Positions 7,389 to 16,218 of a stretch of DNA of 64,000 nucleotides are shown here, in pieces. Numbering within the stretch: position 1 is the first letter of the stretch; each line of letters begins with the position of its first letter. A program made the position numbers and the translations under genes. The notes beneath the pieces are model-generated. The model worked only from the letters and a program-made list of their open reading frames with translations, did not search any database and was not told the DNA's origin. This DNA is from Actinopolymorpha pittospori (lineage in GTDB: Bacteria > Actinomycetota > Actinomycetes > Propionibacteriales > Actinopolymorphaceae), in NCBI RefSeq assembly GCF_014873875.1, contig NZ_JADBEM010000001.1, positions 9,858,001 through 9,922,000 of the forward strand, given 5' to 3'.

Positions 7389-8393
7389 GTGGAGCAGCGC
7401 TTTCTCGGCCGAACCGGCCTGAAAGTCTCCGAACTCTGCCTCGGCGCCATGACCTTCGGTGGAGCGACCGACGAGCAGACGGCACGTCAGATGCTGGACA
7501 CGTTCGTCGACTCAGGCGGCACGTTCATCGACACCGCCGACGGCTACACGGGCGGCGCGTCGGAGGAGATCCTCGGTCGATGGATCAAGGAGAGGTCCCG
7601 CGACGATCTCGTGCTCGCGACGAAGGTGTTCCACAGGACCGGCTCAGGACCCAACGATCACGGTGGCGGTCGCAAACACATCCTGTCGTCGGTGGAGGCC
7701 AGCCTTCGTCGTCTCGGCACCGACTACATCGACCTCTACCAGCTGCACGTCTACGACGACGCCACACCCCTCGAGGAAACCCTGTCCACCCTGAACACCC
7801 TGGTGACCAGCGGGAAGGTCCGATTCATCGGAGCCAGTAGCTACAGCGGCTGGCAGCTACAGAAGGCTATCGACCTGGCGCGCCAGCATGGATGGGAGCC
7901 GTACGTCTGCCTTCAACCGCTCTACAACCTGCTCGACCGGGAAGTCGAGTGGGAACTGCTGCCCCTGTGCCAGTCCGAAGGCCTCGGGCTGATCGCCTGG
8001 AGTCCCCTGCGTACCGGATTCCTCTCCGGCAGGTACCGTCGCGGCACGCCGGCCCCGCTGAAGGACACCCGGATCGAGCACCTGAACAACACCGGCGACC
8101 AGATCTGGGCCAACTACGCCACCGAGCGCACGTGGCGCGTCATCGACGTCGTCGAGGATGTCGCCCGCCAGGCAGGAAAGACCGTGGCACAGGTCTCCCT
8201 ACGTTGGTTGCTCCAGCGACCCAGCGTGACAGCGCCGATCATCGGCGCGCGTACGTTCGCCCACTTCCAGGACAACCTCGGCGCCGTGGGTTGGTCACTC
8301 ACCGCCGAACAGATGAACCAGCTCACGACCGTGACCGACCAGCGCCTCCCCTACCCCTACGACGTGATCTCCATGTTCAGCCGGCACAGTTGA
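7389..8393 (+). CDS. Aldo/keto reductase
   Basis: A 334-residue NADPH-dependent oxidoreductase of the AKR superfamily (TIM barrel). Catalytic residues are placed as expected: FIDTADGYTGGASEEILG carries the Asp and Tyr near residues 45-50, LATKVFH carries the Lys near 78, and YIDLYQLHVYDD carries the His near 117-123. The C-terminal cofactor loop APIIGARTFAHFQDNL is present. The GTG at 7389 is chosen because AGGAGAGGA lies 8-17 bases upstream; the frame is open further upstream but would overlap the promoter. It is probably controlled by the divergent LysR regulator. The substrate (aldehyde or ketone) is not predictable. Confidence 0.92.
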   Translation: MEQRFLGRTGLKVSELCLGAMTFGGATDEQTARQMLDTFVDSGGTFIDTADGYTGGASEEILGRWIKERSRDDLVLATKVFHRTGSGPNDHGGGRKHILSSVEASLRRLGTDYIDLYQLHVYDDATPLEETLSTLNTLVTSGKVRFIGASSYSGWQLQKAIDLARQHGWEPYVCLQPLYNLLDREVEWELLPLCQSEGLGLIAWSPLRTGFLSGRYRRGTPAPLKDTRIEHLNNTGDQIWANYATERTWRVIDVVEDVARQAGKTVAQVSLRWLLQRPSVTAPIIGARTFAHFQDNLGAVGWSLTAEQMNQLTTVTDQRLPYPYDVISMFSRHS

Positions 8394-8422
8394 GTAATCG
8401 GTCCGTCCCAGCCCCGTCCATG

Positions 8423-9010
8423 TCAGTGCAGCCAGGTCACCTTGTCCAGGTCGGTGGTGAACGTGATGGACTGCCAAGCCTCTCTGACGCCTGGGGGCGC
8501 ATCGATCGTCGGCTGAATGACGACGCGGACCGACCCGAGCGTCCGGACCAGATCCCGCCCTGGCAAAGCGGGGCACCAGTTCTCGTCATCGTCTGCGTCC
8601 TCCACACAGAGCGAGACACCGCCCGGACCGGACCCCGAGCTGGTACCTCCCGTGGCCGGAATGTGGGCATGCCGAGCGAGCGCGCGCTCATCCTTGCCCA
8701 GGACGAGCTCACGCACGAAACTGCGCGCGTGGTATTCGGCCGTGGCGCTGTAGTCGTCTGGGAGGCCGTACCCAGGCGGCAACTTGCCTGGCAGCGCCAT
8801 CGGCGGCCCCTCGACCGGGTCAAGCTCCTCGCGGACCTCGTGACGCTCGTCGATCACTGGCCGCGGTGGAGGCGTACCTGTTCCTATGGCGTAGCCCGGG
8901 AATGGATCCGTCGTGAGGTCGACGACAACCCAGGCACCGCCAACGATCAGTACGGCGACGGCGCAGAGCATCCACGGCACCTGTGCACGTCGGAACTTCG
9001 GCGCCTTCAT
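8423..9010 (-). CDS. Membrane-anchored TTDLDKVTWLH-family protein, copy A
   Basis: A 195-residue protein: short basic N-terminus (MKAPKFRRAQ), one membrane helix about residues 11-31 (PWMLCAVAVLIVGGAWVVVD), then an extracytoplasmic region. The domain shows ALPGKLPPGYGLP (about 72-84), a Cys pair SLCVEDADDDENWCP (about 132-146) and the C-terminal block WQSITFTTDLDKVTWLH. The same three blocks recur in genes at 16603, 34284, 47135 and 47768. I know no named family for it. The two spaced cysteines could form a disulfide outside the cell. A GATCAT hexamer lies exactly six bases before the ATG, as in the other copies. Confidence 0.75.
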   Translation of the reverse strand: MKAPKFRRAQVPWMLCAVAVLIVGGAWVVVDLTTDPFPGYAIGTGTPPPRPVIDERHEVREELDPVEGPPMALPGKLPPGYGLPDDYSATAEYHARSFVRELVLGKDERALARHAHIPATGGTSSGSGPGGVSLCVEDADDDENWCPALPGRDLVRTLGSVRVVIQPTIDAPPGVREAWQSITFTTDLDKVTWLH

Positions 9011-9333
9011 CGCATCATGATCTCAGCAGCCTGGCCGGCAGGAGCCGTTTCGCAGGCGGGAACTCGACAGCCACCACCTCTACCTGGCCGAATGCAGTCT
9101 GGCCTGCGGTTGAGCACACCGCGTCGCTGCGCGGGACCTGGTCTGCGTTTGCCCAGCCCGGTTGGTCTGCCCCCCGGTGTCGCGCCGCGTTCGTCAAGTG
9201 CGCTTGCGACTGGCCCCTCGGATGTACGACCGGGGTCTACCCATTCACCCGACGAATAGCTCTACGGACCGATGACCTGCTCGCCGCCGACCGGCACGGT
9301 TGAGGCACGTTGTCCACTACGTGGGGAGTGCAC
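9011..9333. other. Intergenic, no gene seen
   Basis: Only the probable promoter hexamer of copy A (GATCAT, 9017-9022 on the minus strand) and the ribosome binding site GGGGAG (about 9324-9329) of the next gene are visible. The open frames here have no recognisable protein features. Confidence 0.4.
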
Positions 9334-10557
9334 ATGGCAGCACCAATCTGGGCGCGCTTTGACCGAGTACGAATGACACGCCGGCAAGCACTGGGGGCCG
9401 CGCTGGCAGCTGCGGTTGCCCTGCCGGTCGGCGCCGCAAGCGAGGCGCCGGCCTCTGCGGCTGCGGCCAACTCGGGCCCGGTGCGGCTCACACTGCCTTT
9501 GCCCACTGGACCGTACTCGGTGGGTACGGTGCCGCTGCACCTCGTCGACCGTTCACGTCCGGATCCCGCGGCTGGTCCGGGGCGTTACCGCGAACTGATG
9601 GCCAGCGTCTGGTATCCCGCCGGGAACGTCTGGCGGTATCCGTTGGCACGGTGGATGCCGCCCGCCGCCCTGCGCGCCTACCTCGTGTCCGGTGGGTTCG
9701 AGGCCGATGTCGCCGCGGCGCCGGTCACGGCCGGCCACGAGGGCGCCCCGGTGCGACGGACCGGTGGACGCCTGCCCATCGTCGTCTTCTCCCACGGCGC
9801 GCACGATCACCGATCCGACACCACCATCGTGGTCCAGGAACTCGCCAGTCACGGGTACGTGGTGGTCACGGTGGACCACACCTACGACGCGTTCAGCGAA
9901 TTCCCCGACGGTCGGCTCACCGTCCCGTCGCTGGACCCGAACAACGCGTTGGTCCCCTCGGACTTCGCCACGGACATGCGGTTCGTGCTCGACCGCATCG
10001 AGGACCTCGCCGCAGGGCACAATCCCGACGTCGAACACCGGTCGCTGCCGCCGGGTCTGTGTGGCGCGCTCGACCTCCACCGAATCGGCATGTTCGGCTG
10101 GTCGAAGGGCGGGACGGCGACCGCCCTCGTCATGAACGAGGACCAGCGCGTCCGCGCCGGTCTGAGTTTCGACGGTCCGATGCAGTCGGATCCGCCGATC
10201 AGCACCGATCTGGATCGCCCGTTCATGCTGATGACCGCGGTCTTCACCCGGGCCGCGGAGCCGAGTGTGGCCGACTTCTGGTCGCACCTGCGCGGCTGGC
10301 GGCTCAACGTTCAGGCCGCCGGCGCGGTCCATTCGTCGTACGGCGACACCCAGGTACTGGTCCCACAGCTGGCCGACGCTGTCGGCATGAGCGACGAGGA
10401 GCTTCGGGGCTGGATCGGTACCCTCGATCCGACCCGGGCCATGCGGATCCAGCAGGCGTACCCGCTCGCGTTCTTCGAACTGCATCTGCGGGGGCGACGG
10501 GCACCGCTGCTCGACGGCCCGAGCGCGGCCTTCCCGGAGGTCACGTTCGTTCCGTGA
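9334..10557 (+). CDS. Exported alpha/beta hydrolase, PAF-acetylhydrolase-like
   Basis: A 407-residue secreted hydrolase. The N-terminus has a twin-arginine-like signal (TRRQALGAALAAAVALPVGA, with the cleavage region SEAPASAAA near residue 45), so export of a folded enzyme is likely. The fold is that of platelet-activating-factor acetylhydrolase-type lipases: LPIVVFSHGAHDHRSD oxyanion region, VVVTVDHTYDAFSEFPDG, nucleophile elbow GWSKGG and a late His in AAGAVHSSYGD. These enzymes cleave short ester or acyl bonds. The ATG at 9334 is chosen for the GGGGAG just upstream. Other in-frame starts are at 9310 and 9373. Confidence 0.85.
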   Translation: MAAPIWARFDRVRMTRRQALGAALAAAVALPVGAASEAPASAAAANSGPVRLTLPLPTGPYSVGTVPLHLVDRSRPDPAAGPGRYRELMASVWYPAGNVWRYPLARWMPPAALRAYLVSGGFEADVAAAPVTAGHEGAPVRRTGGRLPIVVFSHGAHDHRSDTTIVVQELASHGYVVVTVDHTYDAFSEFPDGRLTVPSLDPNNALVPSDFATDMRFVLDRIEDLAAGHNPDVEHRSLPPGLCGALDLHRIGMFGWSKGGTATALVMNEDQRVRAGLSFDGPMQSDPPISTDLDRPFMLMTAVFTRAAEPSVADFWSHLRGWRLNVQAAGAVHSSYGDTQVLVPQLADAVGMSDEELRGWIGTLDPTRAMRIQQAYPLAFFELHLRGRRAPLLDGPSAAFPEVTFVP

Positions 10558-10571
10558 TGCGCTGGATCGGG

Positions 10572-10730
10572 TCAGACCTTTTCATCCAGGAGGTCGTCCA
10601 GCAGCTGCTTCGGGAGGAGCCGGGCGCAGCCGTCCCAGTACCGAGCCGCCGTGCAGATCCGACCCGGGTGTCTATTCGGGCAGATCCGCGCGAACGCCTC
10701 GGCTACCGTCTCCGGTTCCTGTGCGGTCAC
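10572..10730 (-). CDS. Small protein of unknown function (52 residues)
   Basis: A GTG at 10728-10730 preceded by GGGGGAAGGA at suitable spacing opens a 52-codon frame, convergent with the hydrolase gene. The peptide is acidic at both ends, with ETVAEAFARICPNRHPGRIC and ARYWDGCARLLPKQLLDDLL. Its composition is protein-like (three Cys, an amphipathic C-terminal helix). I do not recognise it. The frame extends far upstream, but that part has shadow-like composition. Confidence 0.4.
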   Translation of the reverse strand: MTAQEPETVAEAFARICPNRHPGRICTAARYWDGCARLLPKQLLDDLLDEKV

Positions 10731-10825
10731 GATCGATTCCTTCCCCCACAGGAGATCACCAAGCCCTGAGCTCCTCCCCTGCAGCCGACTTGGCTGCGAG
10801 TGGCCACAGAAACCCAGCCGCCGAC

Positions 10826-11464
10826 CTAAGGACGTCGACGACGATCCGCCGGACCCTTCGCGCGCGATGTGGCTGATCGCGTTCGAGGCGTCCGCGCTGC
10901 ACCGGGCTGGGTCAGCAGCGGCGTGAGCAGTTCCATGGCCGCGTCGACCCGGTCCCGTTCCCCGGTCATCAGCACATCCATCAGCAGTCCCCGCGACACC
11001 CCGAGAGCCAGCCGGGCCCGGTCGGCCGCCTCGCCGTGGGCGAAGCCGTGCTTCTCGAACAGCTCGGTCAGCGGCTGTTCCCACGCCGCGATCAGCGACT
11101 CCCGAAACGACCTGGTCCACGGCCGGTCGTACAGCGCGTGCGCGTACACCTCGAAGAACAGCCGCTCCGCCGCGGCCAGACTCGGGTCGCTGACCCGTCG
11201 CCAGAACGCCCAGCAGATGTCGACGAGTTCGCCCGGCTGGCTCGCGACGTCCGCCAGCAGGTCACGCGTCTGCGCCTCGATCCGGCCGACGATCTCGGCG
11301 AGCAGGCCCTCTCGGCTGCCGAAGTGGTAGATCAGCATGCGGTGGCTGGTACCCGTCCCCGCCGCGATCTCACGCAGGCTAAGCTCGCTGAACCCGGCCT
11401 GGAGAACGTGGGCCACGCAGCGCTCCAGCAGTCGCTCGTGTGCCTCGCCTGGTTCGGTTGCCAC
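10826..11464 (-). CDS. TetR-family transcriptional regulator
   Basis: A 212-residue TetR-type repressor. The N-terminal helix-turn-helix covers about residues 8-55: ERCVAHVLQAGFSELSLREI then AAGTGTSHRMLIYHFGSREGLL. The C-terminal helical domain binds an unknown ligand. The GTG at 11462-11464 is chosen since GAGGA sits about six bases upstream, and a longer frame would read through the divergent promoter. It is divergent from an SRPBCC gene with a perfect dyad between them, so it probably represses both. The tail after about residue 190 is Arg-rich and unusual. Confidence 0.9.
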   Translation of the reverse strand: MATEPGEAHERLLERCVAHVLQAGFSELSLREIAAGTGTSHRMLIYHFGSREGLLAEIVGRIEAQTRDLLADVASQPGELVDICWAFWRRVSDPSLAAAERLFFEVYAHALYDRPWTRSFRESLIAAWEQPLTELFEKHGFAHGEAADRARLALGVSRGLLMDVLMTGERDRVDAAMELLTPLLTQPGAARTPRTRSATSRAKGPADRRRRP

Positions 11465-11527
11465 AGTCGTCCTCGTCCGTCGTCGTACCTCGGGAACACT
11501 ACCGCGCGCTCCGACCCGCGCCGAGGC

Positions 11528-11547
11528 GATGTACCATCTGGTACATC
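11528..11547. promoter_or_regulatory. TetR operator dyad
   Basis: GATGTACCA-TC-TGGTACATC: nine perfectly paired bases around a 2-bp centre. It lies between the divergent TetR and SRPBCC genes, 18 bases before the SRPBCC start. Length and symmetry suit a TetR dimer. Confidence 0.7.
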
Positions 11548-11564
11548 GCACGATGGAGGTACTC

Positions 11565-12002
11565 GTGACAATCGAGACGACCACGACGAGCAGTGCCAGC
11601 CTCGCCGCCACCTGGGCGGCGCTGACCGACGTCAACGACTGGCCGCACTGGACGAAGTCCATGACCTCGGTGGAGCGCCTGGACAGCGGCGACCTGCGGG
11701 TGGGTAGCCGAGCACGCGTCAAGCAGCCGGGCATGCCTTCGATGATCTGGCAGGTCGACGACCTGCGCGAGAACGAGGGGTTCAGCTGGGCGGCGACGTC
11801 GCTCGGGGTCCGCGTCACCGGTCACCACTGGCTGTCGCGCAACCCGGACGGCACGACCCACATCCGCCTCTCCGTCGAACAGCGTGGGCCGCTCGCCGGG
11901 CTGGTCAACGCGCTGACCGGCAGCCGCACCCGGCGGTTCATCGACATGGAGGCGGCCGGGCTGAAGGCTGCCAGCGAGGCGTACGAGTCGAAGGCCGGCT
12001 GA
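11565..12002 (+). CDS. SRPBCC-family protein (polyketide cyclase/dehydrase-like)
   Basis: A 145-residue START-like (Bet v1 fold) protein. It has the usual opening strand-helix (SASLAATWAALTDVNDWPHW), the middle strands RVKQPGMPSMIWQVDDL and a long C-terminal helix after RRFIDMEAAGLKAASEAYE. Such proteins bind hydrophobic small molecules or catalyse cyclisation/dehydration. The GTG at 11565 is preferred because GGAGG lies at 11556-11560. It sits under the TetR dyad at 11528-11547. The ligand is unknown. Confidence 0.85.
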   Translation: MTIETTTTSSASLAATWAALTDVNDWPHWTKSMTSVERLDSGDLRVGSRARVKQPGMPSMIWQVDDLRENEGFSWAATSLGVRVTGHHWLSRNPDGTTHIRLSVEQRGPLAGLVNALTGSRTRRFIDMEAAGLKAASEAYESKAG

Positions 12003-12175
12003 GCGGCGACCATGCCACCGAGCCGGTAGCGGACGACGAAGCCGAGCACGGGCTCATCGTTCGGGCTGTCGCTTGTGGGTCTCGGCGCGGTCTGTTGTTC
12101 GGCCCCCACTTCCCTGCCGAAGATCCGAGGTCGGGAAGGATGGCTGGATGCGCGGACAGCCTGGGAGGTCCTGAC

Positions 12176-12565
12176 ATGGCCAGTAAGTTCACCGAGCTCG
12201 CGATCGACTGTGCCGATCCCAAGAGCCTCGCCCGGTTCTGGTGCTCGGTCCTTGGCTATGAGGTGCAGGAAGAGGACGACGAAGTCGTCACCATTGGCTC
12301 GCCGATGGCACCTGAGGGCAAGAGCCGCCGTGGCCCGGTGCCACCGACGTTGACATTCGCGCACGTGCCCGAGGGCAAGGCCGTCAAGAACAGGCTGCAC
12401 CTCGACGTCAACCCAACCGACAGGGAGCAGGCGGAAGAGGTACGTCGCCTCCTCGACCTGGGTGCTCGCCACGCCGACGTCGGCCAGACCGGGGATGAGA
12501 GCTGGGTCTGTCTTGCCGACCCGGAGGGGAACGAGTTCTGCGTCCTTGCGAGCCGCCACCCCTGA
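12176..12565 (+). CDS. VOC-family (glyoxalase-like) protein
   Basis: A 129-residue vicinal-oxygen-chelate fold protein with two beta-alpha-beta-beta-beta modules. Opening FTELAIDCADPKSLARFWCS and the second module NRLHLDVNPTDREQAEEV are typical, and the end SWVCLADPEGNEFCVL carries the usual DPEGNEF motif. Members are glyoxalases, dioxygenases or antibiotic-binding proteins; the specific role is unclear. The ATG at 12176 has GGGAGG 9-14 bases upstream. Confidence 0.9.
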   Translation: MASKFTELAIDCADPKSLARFWCSVLGYEVQEEDDEVVTIGSPMAPEGKSRRGPVPPTLTFAHVPEGKAVKNRLHLDVNPTDREQAEEVRRLLDLGARHADVGQTGDESWVCLADPEGNEFCVLASRHP

Positions 12566-12587
12566 TCGGAGGCCGCCGGACGTCCCT

Positions 12588-13460
12588 TCATCGCGCTCCT
12601 AGAAGCGCGTGCACGTCCGGGGTCTCGTCGGTGCCGAAGTCGGCGAACCGGCTCACCGGCGCCCATTCCCGCGCCCCCGCCGCGCGTTCATTGGTCGCCT
12701 TCGCGGTGGACTCGACCGCGCCGGCGCCCAGCAGGAGTCGAAGCGGCGGTTCCTCGAGTTCGACGATGTCGGCGATGATCCTTGCCGCCTTGGCCGGATC
12801 GCCTGGCCATTCCCCGAGGTTGGCCTCCCAGGAGCGGTTCGTCGCGCCGCCCGTCTGGTCGTAGTCGGCGCCGGCATGTGCCTGCGCCAGGCAGGTGCCG
12901 GCCCAGTCGGTGCGGAACGCGCCGGGCTCGATGATGGTCACCTTCACGCCGAAGGGCTTGACCTCGTTGTGGAGCACCTCGGAGAAACCTTCGACGCCCC
13001 ACTTCGCGGTCTGGTAGGCGCCCATCCCTGGCGTGCCGCCGACTCGAGCGCCGAAGGTGGAGAACTGGATGAAGTGGCCTCCGCGCTGCCTCCGCATTAT
13101 CGGCAGAGCGGCCTTGGTCACGTTGATGACGCCGAACAGGTTGGCCTCGATCTGGGCCCGGAACTCATCCTCCGAGGTCTCCTCGATCGCGCCGGATGCG
13201 CCGTTGCCCGCGTTGTTCACCAGGACGTCGAGCGTGCCGAACCGCTCGACCGCCTGCCGGATGGCGGCCTGGATGGCGTCGGTGTCGGTGACGTCCAGCG
13301 CGACGGCGAGTACCTGGTCGCCGTACTCCCGCTCGAGGTCCGCCAGTTGCTCCGGCCGCCGCGCGGTCGCGACCACCCGGTTCCCCCTGTCGAGTGCTGC
13401 CTTGGCGATCTCCCGTCCGAACCCGCGGGAGCTGCCCGTGATGACCCAGGTCCTGGCCAT
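12588..13460 (-). CDS. Short-chain dehydrogenase/reductase
   Basis: A 290-residue SDR with a Rossmann fold. Cofactor motif TGSSRGFGREIA near residues 8-19, NNAG near 85-88, and the catalytic Tyr-Lys as YQTAKWG (about 155-161) with Ser in FSTFGARVGG. The Arg after ATA in VVATARRPEQ suggests an NADP preference. The ATG at 13458-13460 follows a GAAGGAACG stretch; an earlier in-frame ATG exists at 13508. The neighbours give no pathway context. Confidence 0.93.
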   Translation of the reverse strand: MARTWVITGSSRGFGREIAKAALDRGNRVVATARRPEQLADLEREYGDQVLAVALDVTDTDAIQAAIRQAVERFGTLDVLVNNAGNGASGAIEETSEDEFRAQIEANLFGVINVTKAALPIMRRQRGGHFIQFSTFGARVGGTPGMGAYQTAKWGVEGFSEVLHNEVKPFGVKVTIIEPGAFRTDWAGTCLAQAHAGADYDQTGGATNRSWEANLGEWPGDPAKAARIIADIVELEEPPLRLLLGAGAVESTAKATNERAAGAREWAPVSRFADFGTDETPDVHALLGAR

Positions 13461-13874
13461 GAATGTCGTTCCTTCGTCTCCGTTCCTCATCTCCCTCGCA
13501 ACTACCACGGGGTCGAGTCGGTCTGGTTCCTTCGTTCAGAATGGTCGACACAAGCGAGGCTGACGCGAACCACGCGCGTTCAATGAGGTTTCCCGAACGC
13601 TTCGTCGTCTTGCGCGTCACGCTGTTCAGCCTGCCCCGCTCGAACACCGATGTCCAAGGTCTTCGCGGCACCGATCGATATCTGAACGGCATGAGCGCTC
13701 AGGCCGTGGAGGCCGCGCCATTGCCGCGCGATTCGTGGTTCTCCGCGATGCATGTCGCGCTGAGCCGGTCTCGGCGTCTGTCACGGTGGTCTAGTCTCGA
13801 CAGAGAGACCCGGACCAGGGTCTCGCTGCTGTGGCGGGCCTCTCGATGGTGCTGAACGAGACAGGGAGTGCCCG
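13461..13874. other. Intergenic with one terminator-like hairpin
   Basis: No gene is supported here. At 13805-13824 GAGACCC and GGGTCTC form a 7-bp stem with a six-base loop, not followed by a T run. AGGGAG near 13863-13868 is the likely ribosome binding site of a TTG start at 13875 for the hydrolase downstream. Confidence 0.35.
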
Positions 13875-13915
13875 TTGGCCAGGGTTGACGTCGATTTCAT
13901 GGCCGATGGCTGTCG

Positions 13916-14737
13916 GTGACCGGGATTGCTACCGGACCGGGCGAATCACGTGCGCCTTTGTTGGTCGCGCTTCATGGCGGCGGCTACAACGCGCGATATT
14001 ACGATTTGCCAGGCCATTCGCTGCTCGATCTCGCTGAGGCGACCGACTTCCAGGTCATCGCCCTGAACCGGCCCGGTTACCGAGGTAGCGAGCGGATTCC
14101 CGCAGATGGCATTACCTTCGCCGACAACGCCGAGATGCTCGACCGCGCGATCGACATGTTGTGGCGCCGGGCTCCTGACCAGTGCCCGGGAGTGGTCGTC
14201 ATCGCTCACTCCGTCGGAGCGGCCATCGCCGTCCACCTCGCGGCGAGGCACCCACACTGGCCGCTGCTCGGCGTCGCACTCAACGGGCTGATCGACTCCC
14301 CACCTCAGCGCTTCGTCGACCTGTTCCACGGGACCCCGCCGGGACAGCCGGTCACTTTCACGCCCGAGCAGCGTCGCGGGTTCATGTACGGCCCGAACGA
14401 CACGATCGACCCCGACATCATCCAGCGAGCCGAGCCCTCCACCGAGCCCGCTCCCCGGGAAGAACTCCTCGAGATCAACGACCGCTGGCCTGCCGACGCA
14501 CCGGGTGAGACCGCGCGAGTCACGGTCCCGATCCACTGCGCACTCGCTCGATTCGACGTCCTGTGGGAGATGAACCGAGCGAACATCGACACGTTCACGA
14601 GACGCTTCACCTCCGCACCCTCGGTCGAGACAACGGTGTTTCCGCGAAGCGGTCACAACATCGACCACCACAGGGTCGGGCGTGAGCTTCATCTGCGACA
14701 ACTGGCCTTCGCCTGGCAGTGCGCCTTCGACCGTTGA
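13916..14737 (+). CDS. Alpha/beta hydrolase, possible frameshift at its start
   Basis: A 273-residue alpha/beta hydrolase: oxyanion HGGGYNARYYD near residue 20, strand FQVIALNRPGYRGS, nucleophile elbow AHSVGAA near 100, and a late His in FPRSGHNIDHH. The Asp is probably in the LARFDVLWEMN region. The annotated GTG at 13916 lacks a ribosome binding site. A better start would be the TTG at 13875 (AGGGAG upstream), which opens LARVDVDFMADGCR and stops at 13916-13919; one extra G there would fuse it in frame to VTGIATGPG. A one-base deletion or a sequencing error is therefore likely. The substrate is unknown. Confidence 0.8.
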   Translation: MTGIATGPGESRAPLLVALHGGGYNARYYDLPGHSLLDLAEATDFQVIALNRPGYRGSERIPADGITFADNAEMLDRAIDMLWRRAPDQCPGVVVIAHSVGAAIAVHLAARHPHWPLLGVALNGLIDSPPQRFVDLFHGTPPGQPVTFTPEQRRGFMYGPNDTIDPDIIQRAEPSTEPAPREELLEINDRWPADAPGETARVTVPIHCALARFDVLWEMNRANIDTFTRRFTSAPSVETTVFPRSGHNIDHHRVGRELHLRQLAFAWQCAFDR

Positions 14738-14883
14738 GGACAGGCGGCTCGGGTCGGCTCGAATCGGCTCGCCTCGACGATACGGTTTGCCCGCCCCTCG
14801 CCGATCCAGGCGGGCAACTTGGACGGCCCCTGGGACGTCCGCAGGAGTGTCCCGGTCAGAGCAGGTCGTCAGGAGGCCCCCAG

Positions 14884-15429
14884 ATGGGCATAGCTGGATC
14901 TCGCCGAGTCTTCGCGACCGCACTGTGCGGGCTGGTGCTCGGAGGTTTGGCCGTCGTCGTCGCACCGTCGGCGTACGCATCATGTGCCGCGCCACCCGTA
15001 CCCTCACCGCATCGGTTCACCGGCACGGTGATCGCCGTCGAGGACGATGGCTCGCTGGCGACCGTCAGGGCCGACGATGGCCGCGTGGTCACCGTGTTGG
15101 GCGGACCCGGCGCACCGGAACGCAATATGTCCAGCTCCATCGACCGCAGTTACACAGTTGGCGGACATTACGAATTCCACCCCAGCAACAACAAGGACCC
15201 CTACCAGGACAACATCTGTACCGCCACACACCTCGTGGAGGAGCCGCGGCGCGCACCCGTCGAGCCAAGCGATGACCTGGTTCCGGCGGCACTCTCGACA
15301 GACCAGTCCGCGGGGCAAACCAGCTCCGCGCTGCTTGTCGGCGCTGTTGCAGCCCTGGTCGTCATGGCCGGAGGCGCAGTATGGCTGGTGCGGGTGAAGC
15401 GGATGCGTCGTCCCGTCTCACACATGTGA
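14884..15429 (+). CDS. Secreted protein with signal peptide and C-terminal membrane anchor
   Basis: A 181-residue protein. Residues 1-32 are a Sec signal (GSRRVFATALCGLVLGGLAV then APSAYAS cut site). The mature part is a small domain with FTGTVIAVEDDGSLATVR, GRVVTVLGG and YTVGGHYEFHPSNN, suggesting an OB-like beta barrel. About residues 148-170 are hydrophobic (SALLVGAVAALVVMAGGAVW) followed by RVKRMRR, a stop-transfer anchor. AGGAGG lies about nine bases before the ATG at 14884. It is probably a surface-exposed, membrane-tethered binding protein. No named family is recognised. Confidence 0.8.
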   Translation: MGIAGSRRVFATALCGLVLGGLAVVVAPSAYASCAAPPVPSPHRFTGTVIAVEDDGSLATVRADDGRVVTVLGGPGAPERNMSSSIDRSYTVGGHYEFHPSNNKDPYQDNICTATHLVEEPRRAPVEPSDDLVPAALSTDQSAGQTSSALLVGAVAALVVMAGGAVWLVRVKRMRRPVSHM

Positions 15430-15449
15430 CGTCGTGAGTTGACCGGCCG

Positions 15450-15455
15450 TATTCT
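15450..15455 (+). promoter_or_regulatory. Putative -10 element (TATTCT), leaderless start of the gene at 15462
   Basis: TATTCT lies exactly six bases before the GTG at 15462, the spacing of a leaderless actinobacterial transcript. No ribosome binding site is present. Confidence 0.45.
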
Positions 15456-15461
15456 CACCGC

Positions 15462-16133
15462 GTGACTGCCGATGGTGCCTGGTGGGATGTCCCGCCGTTG
15501 ATCGCGGAGGGTGACTTGCCTCCGCTGCCTGCGCGCCTTGTGCGGCTCGAAGGGTTGACCGGACCAACACGGGTGTCGGAGTACACCGAGCGGTTCGGTG
15601 CCTGGGAATGGCCCTCGGCATCTGATCTGCCGGAGATCGAACTCCTGCGGAGCCAAGACTGGCACTTGGCCGAGCAGGACATGGTGATCATGCTGTCCAT
15701 GTGGTGGGCAGAGCACCGAGGTTGGGTCCGAGATCGCACGCCCTCGGTGTGGGGGTCAGTGGAGGAACCGGCCGGCAGGACGCGATGGAAGCCGTGGCGG
15801 CGGCGACGCGACGCGCTGTCCATGCTGGTGCCGCAGACCGACGCAGAGAGGGAGTTCGACGTCGATCGGTTGGAGCTGTCTGGGACCTGCGAAGAGGCTG
15901 GATTGCCCGTGCCGCCCCAGCGACAGTGGCTGTGGCTGATGCGCTCACCGTTTGTGGATGTCTCCGTACCGCAGATGTACGACGCACTGAGTAGTCACGC
16001 CCATCGGCGCGCACGAGAGCGAGGCCTCTCGGACTACTACGACGACAAGTCGATCTTTGTCGAGGTATGCCGCGAGGTGATCGGCTCGGACCGGGCGGCC
16101 TTCGAGACCTGGTGGGCACACAACCACCTCTGA
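15462..16133 (+). CDS. Hypothetical protein, 223 residues
   Basis: A soluble, Trp- and Asp-rich protein of unknown family. Notable stretches are RLVRLEGLTGPTRVSEYTER, QDMVIMLSMWWAEHRGW, TRWKPWRRRRDA and a C-terminal DYYDDKSIFVEVCREVIGSD followed by AFETWWAHN. There is no signal peptide or membrane helix. Codon use and length support real coding. The GTG start fits a -10 six bases upstream. It sits just before the small Trp-rich gene and the broken family copy B on the other strand. The function is not assigned. Confidence 0.7.
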   Translation: MTADGAWWDVPPLIAEGDLPPLPARLVRLEGLTGPTRVSEYTERFGAWEWPSASDLPEIELLRSQDWHLAEQDMVIMLSMWWAEHRGWVRDRTPSVWGSVEEPAGRTRWKPWRRRRDALSMLVPQTDAEREFDVDRLELSGTCEEAGLPVPPQRQWLWLMRSPFVDVSVPQMYDALSSHAHRRARERGLSDYYDDKSIFVEVCREVIGSDRAAFETWWAHNHL

Positions 16134-16218
16134 CTACCGCGCCCCGGTCGATGCGTGCTCACGTGCGGGGATGAGGCGTAGGTGCTCGGCGGCTCGATCG
16201 TCGGCGGCAACTTGGCGA

